A DNA stretch of 64,000 nucleotides from Vibrio bivalvicida (GTDB lineage: Bacteria > Pseudomonadota > Gammaproteobacteria > Enterobacterales > Vibrionaceae), in NCBI RefSeq assembly GCF_001399455.2, contig NZ_LLEI02000053.1:1-64000 (forward strand), given 5' to 3'. The first letter of the stretch is position 1; the number at the start of each line of letters is the position of its first letter. The notes under the pieces are model-generated. The model was not told the origin of the DNA. It was given only the letters and a program-made list of their open reading frames with translations, and ran no database searches. This document shows, in pieces, positions 23,401 to 32,344 of the stretch. Both the position numbers and the translations under genes were made by a program.

Positions 23401-23523
23401 ATTGGGCATAGAGAAGCAAACATCATTATTTTTGTTTGTGAGCAAGGGTTGCAAACCCGATTCTCCATCCCCACATAGGGGATATAGCAAAACGAAAATA
23501 GAAATTTATTCGGAGATAGCCTG

Positions 23524-25440
23524 ATGGGTAAAATCATTGGTATTGACTTAGGTACTACTAACTCATGTGTCGCTGTACTAGACGGCGACAAACCACGTGT
23601 AATTGAAAACGCAGAGGGTGAGCGCACCACTGCATCGGTAATTGGTTACACAGACGGTGAAACGCTAGTAGGTCAACCTGCAAAACGTCAAGCAGTTACT
23701 AACCCAACAAACACGCTATTTGCAATTAAGCGTCTTATTGGTCGTCGTTTCGAAGACGAAGAAGTACAGCGTGATATCGAAATCATGCCTTACAAAATTG
23801 TTAAGGCTGACAATGGTGATGCTTGGGTTGAAGCACAAGGCCAGAAAATGGCAGCTCCTCAGGTTTCTGCTGAAATCCTAAAGAAAATGAAGAAAACTGC
23901 AGAAGATTTCCTTGGTGAGGAAGTAACTGGTGCAGTTATCACAGTACCTGCTTACTTTAACGATGCTCAGCGTCAAGCAACTAAAGATGCTGGCCGTATC
24001 GCAGGTCTAGAAGTTAAACGTATCATCAACGAACCAACAGCTGCTGCTTTAGCATACGGTCTAGACAAGCAAGGCGGTGACCGCACTATCGCTGTATACG
24101 ACCTTGGTGGTGGTACATTCGATATCTCTATCATCGAGATTGATGAAGTTGAAGGCGAGAAAACTTTCGAAGTACTAGCAACTAACGGTGATACTCACTT
24201 AGGTGGTGAAGACTTCGATAACCGCATGATCAACTACCTAGTTGAAGAGTTTAAGAAAGAGCAAGGTATCGATCTTAAGAACGATCCTCTAGCAATGCAG
24301 CGTGTTAAAGAAGCAGCAGAAAAAGCGAAAATTGAGCTTTCTTCTACTTCTCAAACCGACGTAAACCTACCTTACGTAACTGCAGATGCAACTGGTCCTA
24401 AGCACATGAACGTAAAAGTGACTCGTGCGAAACTAGAATCTCTAGTTGAAGACCTAGTTCAACGCTCTCTTGAGCCACTAAAAGTTGCTCTAGCTGACGC
24501 AGACCTATCGGTAAACGACATCACTGACGTTATCCTAGTTGGTGGTCAGACTCGTATGCCTATGGTTCAAGCGAAAGTTGCTGAGTTCTTCGGTAAAGAT
24601 GCTCGTAAAGACGTTAACCCTGATGAAGCAGTAGCAATGGGTGCTGCAGTTCAAGGTGGTGTACTTGCGGGTGATGTGAAAGACGTACTTCTACTAGACG
24701 TTACTCCTCTGTCTCTAGGTATTGAGACTATGGGCGGCGTAATGACTAAGCTAGTTGAGAAGAACACAACTATCCCAACGAAAGCGAACCAAGTTTTCTC
24801 TACAGCAGAAGACAACCAGAATGCGGTAACTATCCACGTTCTTCAAGGTGAGCGTAAGCAGGCGATGTACAACAAGTCTCTAGGTCAATTTAACCTAGAA
24901 GGTATTCAGCCAGCACCACGTGGTATGCCTCAAATCGAAGTTACTTTCGACCTAGATGCGGACGGTATCCTACACGTATCAGCGAAAGATAAGTCGACTG
25001 GTAAAGAGCAGAAGATCACTATCCAAGCTTCTGGCGGTCTAAGCGACGAAGATATCGAGAAAATGGTACAAGAAGCAGAAGCTAACAAAGAAGCGGACAA
25101 GAAGTTCGAAGAGCTAGCAACTGCACGTAACCAAGCTGACCAAATGATTCACGGTACTCGCAAGCAAGTGGAAGAAGCAGGTGATGCACTTCCAGCGGAC
25201 GAGAAAGAGAAGATTGAAGCAGCTATCTCTGAGCTAGAAGAAGCACGTAAGGGTGAAGACAAAGAAGCGATCGACGCTAAAGTTCAAGCACTTATGGCTG
25301 CAGCTCAAAAGCTAATGGAAATCGCTCAACAGCAAGCTCAAGCACAGCAAGGCGCTGAAGCTGGTGCAGAACAAGCCCAGCCTCAAGACGACGTAGTTGA
25401 TGCTGAGTTTGAAGAAGTTAAGGAAGACGGCAAGAAGTAA
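23524..25440 (+). CDS. dnaK: Chaperone DnaK (Hsp70)
   Basis: A 638-residue Hsp70. The ATPase domain starts GKIIGIDLGTTNSCVAVLDG and includes AVITVPAYFNDAQRQATKDA and AVYDLGGGTFDISI. The peptide-binding domain follows (VLLLDVTPLSLGIETMGG), then the lid and an acidic Gln/Ala-rich tail ending in an EEVK-type motif (DAEFEEVKEDGKK). Full length. It folds and protects proteins with DnaJ and GrpE, and could also be the partner of the island's J-domain protein. Confidence 0.99.
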   Translation: MGKIIGIDLGTTNSCVAVLDGDKPRVIENAEGERTTASVIGYTDGETLVGQPAKRQAVTNPTNTLFAIKRLIGRRFEDEEVQRDIEIMPYKIVKADNGDAWVEAQGQKMAAPQVSAEILKKMKKTAEDFLGEEVTGAVITVPAYFNDAQRQATKDAGRIAGLEVKRIINEPTAAALAYGLDKQGGDRTIAVYDLGGGTFDISIIEIDEVEGEKTFEVLATNGDTHLGGEDFDNRMINYLVEEFKKEQGIDLKNDPLAMQRVKEAAEKAKIELSSTSQTDVNLPYVTADATGPKHMNVKVTRAKLESLVEDLVQRSLEPLKVALADADLSVNDITDVILVGGQTRMPMVQAKVAEFFGKDARKDVNPDEAVAMGAAVQGGVLAGDVKDVLLLDVTPLSLGIETMGGVMTKLVEKNTTIPTKANQVFSTAEDNQNAVTIHVLQGERKQAMYNKSLGQFNLEGIQPAPRGMPQIEVTFDLDADGILHVSAKDKSTGKEQKITIQASGGLSDEDIEKMVQEAEANKEADKKFEELATARNQADQMIHGTRKQVEEAGDALPADEKEKIEAAISELEEARKGEDKEAIDAKVQALMAAAQKLMEIAQQQAQAQQGAEAGAEQAQPQDDVVDAEFEEVKEDGKK

Positions 25441-25471
25441 TTCTTGATTCGACATACTTAATTTAATTTCT

Positions 25472-25503
25472 TACGGGCGTTTGAGGAAACTCATACGCCC
25501 GTA
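25472..25503 (+). other. Intercistronic hairpin between dnaK and dnaJ
   Basis: TACGGGCGT and ACGCCCGTA arms with further TGAG/CTCA pairing inside make a long stem. No T-run follows, so it is more likely an mRNA-stability or partial-termination hairpin that sets the dnaK:dnaJ ratio than a full terminator. Confidence 0.6.
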
Positions 25504-25537
25504 TGTTTGTAACTAAGATGTCAGTCTAGATAATGGT

Positions 25538-25589
25538 TCTCGAATCTCGAATCTCGAATCTCGAATCTCGAATCTCGAATCTCGAATCT
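25538..25589. repeat. Heptamer tandem array (TCTCGAA)7 between dnaK and dnaJ
   Basis: Seven perfect copies of TCTCGAA plus a partial copy (TCT) lie about 75 bp before the dnaJ start, in the dnaK-dnaJ intercistronic region. Copy number is likely to vary between strains. Confidence 0.95.
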
Positions 25590-25665
25590 TTATCTAGAAT
25601 GATACAAACACCAAGCGGTGAGACAAGCGTCTCCCGTTTGCAGTACTACAGTGGTGACGAAGAAC

Positions 25666-26811
25666 ATGTCAAAACGTGATTTTTACGAAGTATTAGGCGT
25701 AAGCCGCGATGCATCAGAGCGTGATATTAAAAAGGCCTACAAGCGCCTAGCGATGAAATTCCACCCAGACCGTAATCAGGGTGATGACAGCGCAGCAGAA
25801 AAGTTTAAAGAAGTAAAAGAAGCGTACGAAATTCTTCTTGATCCGCAAAAGAAAGCTGCTTACGACCAATATGGTCACGCAGCCTTTGAACAAGGCGGCA
25901 TGGGTGGTGGTGGCTTCGGTGGCGGCGGCGCTGATTTCGGCGACATCTTTGGCGATGTATTCGGTGATATCTTCGGTGGAGGTCGTCGTGGTGGCGGTGG
26001 TGGTCACCGTGCACAGCGTGGTGCTGACCTTCGTTACAACATGGAACTATCGCTTGAAGAAGCGGTTCGCGGTGTCTCTAAAGAAATTGAAGTCCCGACA
26101 CTGGTTCATTGTGATAGCTGTGAAGGTAGCGGTGCGAAAAAAGGCACTTCAGCTGAAACGTGTGGGACTTGTCATGGACATGGTCAAGTACAGATGCGTC
26201 AAGGCTTCTTTGCGGTGCAACAAACTTGTCCTACCTGTCACGGTAAAGGCAAAATCATTAAAGATCCTTGTAACGTGTGCCATGGTCAAGGCCGTAAGCA
26301 GAAGACTAAAACACTTAACGTTAAGATCCCAGCTGGCGTAGATACTGGCGATCGTATTCGTCTATCAGGTGAAGGTGAAGCGGGAGAGCATGGCGCTCCA
26401 GCGGGTGATTTGTATGTACAGGTCCATGTCAAAGAACACCATATTTTTGAGCGTGACGGCAACAACCTCTACTGTGAAGTACCAGTAAGCTTTGCTATGG
26501 CTGCGCTTGGCGGAGAAATCGAAGTTCCAACACTCGATGGCCGTGTGAATCTTAAAGTTCCGACTGAGACGCAAACTGGTCGTATGTTCCGCATGCGTGG
26601 TAAAGGTGTGAAAGGTGTTCGAGGCGGTGGTATTGGTGATCTAATCGTTAAACTCGTTGTGGAAACACCTGTGAACTTAAGCGCTCGTCAAAAAGAGCTT
26701 CTTAAGGAGTTTGAAGAGTCTTGTGGCGGTGAAGCGGCAACTAAGCACAAACCAAAATCTGAAGGCTTCTTCAATGGTGTGAAGAAATTCTTCGATGACT
26801 TAACAAGTTAA
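25666..26811 (+). CDS. dnaJ: Chaperone DnaJ (Hsp40)
   Basis: A 381-residue class A J-protein. The J-domain (MSKRDFYEVLGVSRDAS, with HPD in MKFHPDRNQG) is followed by a Gly/Phe-rich stretch, four zinc-finger CxxCxGxG repeats (CDSCEGSG, CGTCHGHG, CPTCHGKG, CNVCHGQG) and the client-binding C-terminal domains. The start at 25666 gives the universal N-terminus; a longer frame adds 16 unrelated residues. Probably read through from dnaK. Confidence 0.98.
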   Translation: MSKRDFYEVLGVSRDASERDIKKAYKRLAMKFHPDRNQGDDSAAEKFKEVKEAYEILLDPQKKAAYDQYGHAAFEQGGMGGGGFGGGGADFGDIFGDVFGDIFGGGRRGGGGGHRAQRGADLRYNMELSLEEAVRGVSKEIEVPTLVHCDSCEGSGAKKGTSAETCGTCHGHGQVQMRQGFFAVQQTCPTCHGKGKIIKDPCNVCHGQGRKQKTKTLNVKIPAGVDTGDRIRLSGEGEAGEHGAPAGDLYVQVHVKEHHIFERDGNNLYCEVPVSFAMAALGGEIEVPTLDGRVNLKVPTETQTGRMFRMRGKGVKGVRGGGIGDLIVKLVVETPVNLSARQKELLKEFEESCGGEAATKHKPKSEGFFNGVKKFFDDLTS

Positions 26812-26830
26812 TTCAACATTACGATTTAGG

Positions 26831-26859
26831 AAAAGCCTGCAACGAAGCAGGCTTTTTTA
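26831..26859 (+). terminator. Terminator of dnaJ
   Basis: AAAAGCCTGCAACGAAGCAGGCTTTTTTA, stem plus T-run, 20 bp after dnaJ. It also lies at the end of the converging pilE-like gene. Confidence 0.9.
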
Positions 26860-27288
26860 TTGCCAGCAGCTTTCCGGTTGCATTTCACCCAATTGGTTTA
26901 AGGTTAATTGGTTGTAGCTGTTGCCACCACAGCGATCATTTAGCTGAGATCCTAACGGCTGGGCTTTGATGGTATAGCTAGATTTGGATGCAGATATGGT
27001 AATGCCGAACTGTGCGCTGTCTAGGATACAAAAACTACAAACGCCACCATAAAGCACTGAACTTGCTGCCGATTGATAACTCGCTTGATATTGACGCTCT
27101 AATTCTAGCTGTATTTTTACCATGTCAGCGATAGCAGTGGTTCGATGTGCTTTCAGACTATGACTTTGATAGCTTGGGTAAGCCACGGCTGCGAGTATTG
27201 AGATGATGGCGACGGTGAGTAGTAGTTCGATCAGCGTCATTGCTTCTAGTTTATTTTTTCTTGAATTACATAATATTTTTCGAATCAT
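26857..27288 (-). CDS. pilE: PilE-like minor type IV pilin
   Basis: A 143-residue type IV prepilin. The hydrophobic N-terminal helix is TLIELLLTVAIISILAAVAY, with the essential Glu at +5. The residue before the cut is Ala (EAMTLIEL), not the usual Gly. The C-terminal part has the minor-pilin pattern with a paired-cysteine loop (CGGNSYNQLTLNQ to ESCWQ). It is transcribed away from the fimT-pilWXV cluster, as at the equivalent V. cholerae locus after dnaJ. Confidence 0.88.
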   Translation of the reverse strand: MIRKILCNSRKNKLEAMTLIELLLTVAIISILAAVAYPSYQSHSLKAHRTTAIADMVKIQLELERQYQASYQSAASSVLYGGVCSFCILDSAQFGITISASKSSYTIKAQPLGSQLNDRCGGNSYNQLTLNQLGEMQPESCWQ

Positions 27289-27391
27289 TTCGAATGCTTC
27301 CTATCTGATTTTAAACCTATTTTTCTAAGCTGTTAGCATGTCATCAAGTCGGAAATTTCTTTTCATTGGACTTTGCATAGGAATTTGGGAA

Positions 27392-27901
27392 ATGTCTCGC
27401 GGGTTTACTTTGTTAGAGCTGCTCATCTCGATCATTGTATTAGGAGTTTTGCTCTCGGTGGCCGCACCAAGCTTCCACACTCTTAGCGCAAATAGCCAAA
27501 TGATGAGAGCAGCGAATGAGCTTAACGGCTTTTTAAACCAAGCTCGCTCCGAGGCTGTGTGGAGAAACCGTGACTTATGGGCGCATTTTTCATTCTCCTC
27601 ATATCCAGCCCTAGCTAATGAGTGGGCACTTACATTGACAGATTCTGATACGTTGGGTTTGGGGAATAAAATCTTACTCCTGCAAGGCTCGTCGTTTAAA
27701 GATTTAAAGTTAGATTGGACGTATACCGCCAATAAAATCAAATTCGAAGGAACGCGAGGTAGAGTGAAAGACGGTAGCTTGACCTTTTACCCTAAAGATC
27801 AGGTTAGCTTGGCACTGCGCTTAAAAAGTTCGTTTGCTGGAAATCGAGTTATGATTTGCGCCGTTAGTGAGAGTGACTATGGTTTCCCTGTGTGTGAATA
27901 A
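27392..27901 (+). CDS. fimT: FimT/GspH-type minor pilin
   Basis: A 169-residue prepilin beginning MSRGFTLLELLISIIVLGVL, a standard cut site after Gly and Glu at +5. The body has the GspH/FimT pattern (ANSQMMRAANELNGFLNQAR). The ATG at 27392 after GGGA is preferred to one 54 bp upstream because it gives the short leader normal for prepilins. First gene of the pilus-priming cluster fimT-pilW-pilX-pilV. Confidence 0.88.
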   Translation: MSRGFTLLELLISIIVLGVLLSVAAPSFHTLSANSQMMRAANELNGFLNQARSEAVWRNRDLWAHFSFSSYPALANEWALTLTDSDTLGLGNKILLLQGSSFKDLKLDWTYTANKIKFEGTRGRVKDGSLTFYPKDQVSLALRLKSSFAGNRVMICAVSESDYGFPVCE

Positions 27902-28529
27902 GAGTCATCAAACAGGAGCTAGCTTAGTCGAACTTCTTGTTGCTTCGCTGATAGGGGTTATCGTGATAGGTACTATTGGTTCGGTGTTTATTAGTGGGCA
28001 AAAGCTAGTGGCGCACAGAGGAAAGCAGTTGCTCCTAACCCAGAATTTATCTAGCACAATGTTACAAATCAAAGAGGATATTCAGCGGGCAGGCTTTAAT
28101 GGTGTGGCTACTTCTCCCGCCATGCTGTCTGGTGCAACTTCAAACCTTTATATAGAAACACAACCTGGTTTGGTTGGGTATGTTTACCGTGTCGCTTCAT
28201 CGGGAACATCGGCATTTCGTAATGTTGTGTTTAAGCGTGAAGAATCACAAGTGTCAAACCTTGGAGACTCGCTTAAGGTATGTGAGAAGCACACGGTTGA
28301 GCCTCTTTCTGTTTCCTCTGCCTCTAAATCCGGCCTAGGAGGTTTTTGCTTTAACGTATTTAACCCAAAACAAATATCAGTATCGGATTTTGCACTACAT
28401 AGTCAAACAGTTAAAGGCGGCGAGGCAGAGATGGCAATGGTGACTATTTCAATCAGCGCGTACCTTGTTGCTGACAGTGGGATTTCTTACCAAACCGGTA
28501 TAACCATTCTAGAGAGAAATTGGCAATGA
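27879..28529 (+). CDS. pilW: PilW-like minor pilin
   Basis: A 216-residue prepilin: MVSLCVNKSHQTGASLVELL, cut after Gly, with the following hydrophobic helix. The body (QNLSSTMLQIKEDIQRAGFN) is typical of PilW/GspJ-like proteins. ATG 27879 is used rather than GTG 27867; it overlaps fimT by 23 bp. Expected to help start or tip the type IV pilus. Confidence 0.87.
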   Translation: MVSLCVNKSHQTGASLVELLVASLIGVIVIGTIGSVFISGQKLVAHRGKQLLLTQNLSSTMLQIKEDIQRAGFNGVATSPAMLSGATSNLYIETQPGLVGYVYRVASSGTSAFRNVVFKREESQVSNLGDSLKVCEKHTVEPLSVSSASKSGLGGFCFNVFNPKQISVSDFALHSQTVKGGEAEMAMVTISISAYLVADSGISYQTGITILERNWQ

Positions 28530-29770
28530 GGCGTGTAGATGAAAAAGGGTGGGTGACTCTACTAGTGACATCTGTACTTCTTATTTCAACTTTAGTTTTG
28601 GGGTTAACGAGCTACAAGGTGTTGTTTTATCAAATTAAAAGAGCGCAAAATGAAATAAAGGTAAGGAAAGCTCATTGGTTGTCGGAAGCGGGAATAGAGT
28701 GCGTTTATGCTTATATACATAGGTACCCTGATAAACTGAGTGCGCTCTCTTCCGCTTCAAACACCTTACTTGATGATTTGTGCAAGCAAGACTTGAAGCT
28801 AGAATCTCTCTATATTGAGCCGCTAAGTGGAGATAGCTACGTTGTACACGCCAATAGTGAAAACTATCGGATTAATCGACGCTTTCATCACCGCGAAGTG
28901 AGTGGTATGGGCGCGATTCAATCGAGAGCTGACTTGCGTCTGATAGGTAGTATTAATATTGCACCAGATGCTCCAAGAGAGGTTAGATCTGACGGCCTTT
29001 ATGAGTGTGTGGCAGTGAGGTATCTATCTAAAGTAGTGTTCGAAGCAGAGGGAAGCACAGGTACACTGTCGACTCGCTCACCTATGCGCAATGGCCCCTA
29101 CAGCGGATTTAACGGCGAGTGCGCACCAGAATACAAAACCTCTCTTTCTAGCAAGCAAAGCACATCTGAACATGGCAACCTGTTTAAAAACGATTACCAG
29201 CAAGATTCACAACTTAGTACGTTTAATAACTACTTCAATATGGAAAAAAGCGCTGAAAATATTGCGCTCGCTAAGCTGCAATATCAAGTGATCTCGTTAG
29301 CGACGATGACTGATGGGCACAACTGCGCCGATGTTATTAATACCTATTTGACACCAACCGCCAACAAGTTATGGATCGAAGGACACTGCGTGATAACCAC
29401 GCTATTGAACGTCTCATGGCCTTCATCATTAGTGGTCGAAAATGGCATCTTTGCTGCAACAGGGCCGAATGTGTTTGCGGGATCTTTTTATCATTTGGTT
29501 GATATGTCGTCGCTCGACTTTAGTGAGCTGAGTATTAGCGAATATTGGAATGAGGTGAGTTTTAAAAATTCGATCAAAACTTGGCTTGGTAATAAAACGG
29601 TGTATTTTAATAATGGATCATTTCGTCCGGAAGGCGGAATGCACTTCGATGCCGAGGGAGGCGAAGCCGTATTAAAAGGCTCTTATGATTTAGATTACTT
29701 CTCTTCTAACAATCCCGTACAGGGACGCAAAGTATTTACTTGGTATCCTGGAGGTTGGTATGTGCAGTAA
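28526..29770 (+). CDS. pilX: PilX-like minor pilin/assembly protein
   Basis: A 414-residue protein with an N-terminal pilin-like helix (MRRVDEKGWVTLLVTSVLLI) and a PilX-type segment (KVRKAHWLSEAGIECVYAYI). ATG 28526 overlaps the pilW stop (ATGA). At more than twice the usual PilX length, it has a large C-terminal domain of unknown fold, which may form the exposed pilus tip. It sits between pilW and pilV, as in the V. cholerae cluster. Confidence 0.82.
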   Translation: MRRVDEKGWVTLLVTSVLLISTLVLGLTSYKVLFYQIKRAQNEIKVRKAHWLSEAGIECVYAYIHRYPDKLSALSSASNTLLDDLCKQDLKLESLYIEPLSGDSYVVHANSENYRINRRFHHREVSGMGAIQSRADLRLIGSINIAPDAPREVRSDGLYECVAVRYLSKVVFEAEGSTGTLSTRSPMRNGPYSGFNGECAPEYKTSLSSKQSTSEHGNLFKNDYQQDSQLSTFNNYFNMEKSAENIALAKLQYQVISLATMTDGHNCADVINTYLTPTANKLWIEGHCVITTLLNVSWPSSLVVENGIFAATGPNVFAGSFYHLVDMSSLDFSELSISEYWNEVSFKNSIKTWLGNKTVYFNNGSFRPEGGMHFDAEGGEAVLKGSYDLDYFSSNNPVQGRKVFTWYPGGWYVQ

Positions 29771-30179
29771 TCAGCAAGGTTTTAGTTTGCTGGAAGTGCT
29801 GATTGCCTTGCTATTGATTGGTATTGCCAGTTTGGCGTTGATAAAGATGCAAGTGTATACCGAGCAACGTGCTGATTTTGCTGTTAAGAGTTTAGAAAGC
29901 CTGAATTTGATGGAACAAAAACTTGAGTGGTTTCGCACACGTGAAGCGGATCCAACTCTGTCGGCAATTTCAGTAGCGGATTTTGAGTTGATCACTAATG
30001 GTTCAGAATCACACCCGCCTTATCAGCTTATTTGGAAGGTCACAACGCCATCGAGCTCTGCTTCTTCGGCGCTAAAGCACATTACTATTACTGCACATTG
30101 GCAAGATCGTTTAGGAAAGCCCCAACAAGTCACGCTCAACACCATGATTGCAAAACATGGTGAATTTATAAGCAGATAG
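29760..30179 (+). CDS. pilV: PilV-like minor pilin
   Basis: A 139-residue prepilin, MCSNQQGFSLLEVLIALLLI, with the Gly|Phe cut site and Glu +5. LNLMEQKLEWFRTREADP is typical of PilV/GspI-like minor pilins. It overlaps the pilX end by 11 bp and closes the cluster. Confidence 0.9.
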   Translation: MCSNQQGFSLLEVLIALLLIGIASLALIKMQVYTEQRADFAVKSLESLNLMEQKLEWFRTREADPTLSAISVADFELITNGSESHPPYQLIWKVTTPSSSASSALKHITITAHWQDRLGKPQQVTLNTMIAKHGEFISR

Positions 30180-30450
30180 ATTCATATTGTGAATTGGTAG
30201 ATCTATTTTACTAACCTGCATACGTTATATTTTGCATTTTGGTTTCATTATTGTTTAGTAATGTCGAGTGTTTGTGTTTTTACTTTGTTGCACGTAGATG
30301 GCGTTTTTGCAAAATATGTCTCCAATTATGGAAAAACCTCTAGATTGTTGTGCTTTATTAGAGTGGATTCACTAAAATACGTGGTGAAAAATAGACCGAC
30401 ATAATAAATGCATAAAGGTCTACCGCAACAACATCACATATGGAGTTACC

Positions 30451-32010
30451 ATGAGTAACCAAGCAATTAATAAAGCTCCGTCACCAAAGCCTAGTGGTAT
30501 GGACCGCTTCCTTAACTTTATTGAACGAGCAGGTAACAAGATCCCGGATCCTGCTATTCTGTTCTTTTGGGCACTGATCATTACATGGGGTGCATCTGCC
30601 CTTCTTTCTAACTTCACGTTCGATCTCATTAATCCACGTTCGGGTGAAGCGCTTGCAATCAACAACCTTCTGACTGGCGAATCTTTAGCAAGCTTTCTAG
30701 CGAACATGGTGACAACCTTTACTGGCTTTGCGCCATTAGGTATCGTGCTTGTTGCGATGCTAGGTGTGGGTGTCGCAGACTCTTCTGGCTTCATTACTAC
30801 TGGCCTTAAGAAAATGCTTAACTTCACACCAGCTAAGCTACTTACACCAATGCTGATCCTTGTAGCAATTGTATCGCACACTGCAGCAGATGCGGGTTAC
30901 GTACTGGTTATTCCTCTTGGTGGTATTATTTTCCACGCAGCTGGCCGTCACCCTCTAGCGGGTATCGCAGCGGCGTTTGCTGGTGTCTCTGGCGGTTTCT
31001 CTGCTAACTTTATCCCTTCAGGTATCGACCCACTGTTAGCAGGTTTCACACAAACAGCAGCGCAGGTACTTGACCCTGAGTATGTAGTTAACCCATTGGC
31101 TAACATCTTCTTCACGGGTATCTCTTCAGTAATCATCGTAGCGATTGGTTGGTATGTTACAGAGAAAATCATTGAACCTCGCTTAGCAAATACACCGGTT
31201 GATGAAGATGCAGAAAAAGCACCGGATCTAGGTTCATTTACTGAGCTAGAGTCTAAAGCGTTCCGTTACGCGGGTTGGGCTATGCTTGCAGGTATCGCTG
31301 TGCTAGTTGCAGCTTTAATCCCTGAAACATCAGCACTGCGTTCTCCAGACGGTGAAATTACAGCGTTCTCAGCGCCAATTATGAAGTCGATTGTGCCATT
31401 GATCTTCATCCTGTTTATCATCCCTGGTTACGTTTACGGTAAAGTGTCGGGTACGTTCAAAACCAGTAACGATATTATCAAAGCGATGGCGGATACTATG
31501 TCTACCATGGGTGCTTATATCGTAATGTCGTTCTTCTGTGCTCAGTTCCTATCAGCGTTCGCTCAGTCAAACATTGGCACTCTGTTAGCGCTATACGGTG
31601 CTGAAGGCTTGAAAGCGATGAACCTGCCTGGTGAAGCAACGATCATCGGTATGATTCTTCTAACAGCGGCAGTTAACCTTCTCATCGGTTCTGCGTCAGC
31701 GAAATGGGCTCTGATTGGCCCAATCCTAGTTCCAATGCTAATGGCTGTAGGTATCTCACCAGAATTGTCTCAAGCGGCTTACCGCGTCGGTGATTCTGTT
31801 TCGAACATCATTTCACCTCTGATGGTCTTCTTCCCACTTGTCGTGGTGTACTGTCAGCGTTATGTGAAGTCGACCGGTATCGGTACACTTGCTTCACTAA
31901 TGATGCCATTCTCTATCGCAATGCTAATCGGTTGGTCTATCTTCCTAGTTGCGTACTGGATGCTAGGTATCCCGCTAGGTATTCAAGCACCATACACTTA
32001 CACCATGTAA
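30451..32010 (+). CDS. AbgT family transporter (copy 1)
   Basis: A 519-residue inner-membrane protein of the AbgT family (p-aminobenzoyl-glutamate importers; some members export sulfonamides). Family blocks are FLNFIERAGNKIPDPAILFF, VSHTAADAGYVLVIPL, AAFAGVSGGFSANFIPSGID and YRVGDSVSNIISPLMVFFPL. About 12 membrane segments. GGAG lies before the ATG. A second, diverged copy follows after a terminator, so the two are separate units. Confidence 0.92.
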   Translation: MSNQAINKAPSPKPSGMDRFLNFIERAGNKIPDPAILFFWALIITWGASALLSNFTFDLINPRSGEALAINNLLTGESLASFLANMVTTFTGFAPLGIVLVAMLGVGVADSSGFITTGLKKMLNFTPAKLLTPMLILVAIVSHTAADAGYVLVIPLGGIIFHAAGRHPLAGIAAAFAGVSGGFSANFIPSGIDPLLAGFTQTAAQVLDPEYVVNPLANIFFTGISSVIIVAIGWYVTEKIIEPRLANTPVDEDAEKAPDLGSFTELESKAFRYAGWAMLAGIAVLVAALIPETSALRSPDGEITAFSAPIMKSIVPLIFILFIIPGYVYGKVSGTFKTSNDIIKAMADTMSTMGAYIVMSFFCAQFLSAFAQSNIGTLLALYGAEGLKAMNLPGEATIIGMILLTAAVNLLIGSASAKWALIGPILVPMLMAVGISPELSQAAYRVGDSVSNIISPLMVFFPLVVVYCQRYVKSTGIGTLASLMMPFSIAMLIGWSIFLVAYWMLGIPLGIQAPYTYTM

Positions 32011-32036
32011 TTGTTGGTCACCAAACACTAAATGAT

Positions 32037-32064
32037 AAAGCCTCGCTAATTAGCGAGGCTTTTG
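32037..32064 (+). terminator. Terminator of AbgT copy 1
   Basis: AAAGCCTCGCTAATTAGCGAGGCTTTT with following T-rich sequence: a perfect stem. Confidence 0.92.
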
Positions 32065-32344
32065 TTTTTGAGTGGCATATAAGTCTGCTAAATGGGTTAA
32101 TGCTGGTTTCTTTAATTGTTAAAATTAATTTTTATTGGTTATAAATTCTTTTAAATGGCTATTAAGTGACATTAATAGTAGATCTGTATGTTTCGCTTTG
32201 GCCTTTTGTTTGGTTATAACTATTCACGATAGTTTTTTATATTACTTACTCTTATAAGTGTGGTTTTACACCATATATTCTGTTTGATAATGTGCCCGAC
32301 CAATTTATTAAATGTGACTCAGTTAAAAGTTTAGGATGTCATTT

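Noticed and set aside
25805..26014. His/Arg-rich minus-strand frame inside dnaJ
   Set aside because: Shadow of the dnaJ Gly/Phe region; codon pattern and context belong to dnaJ.
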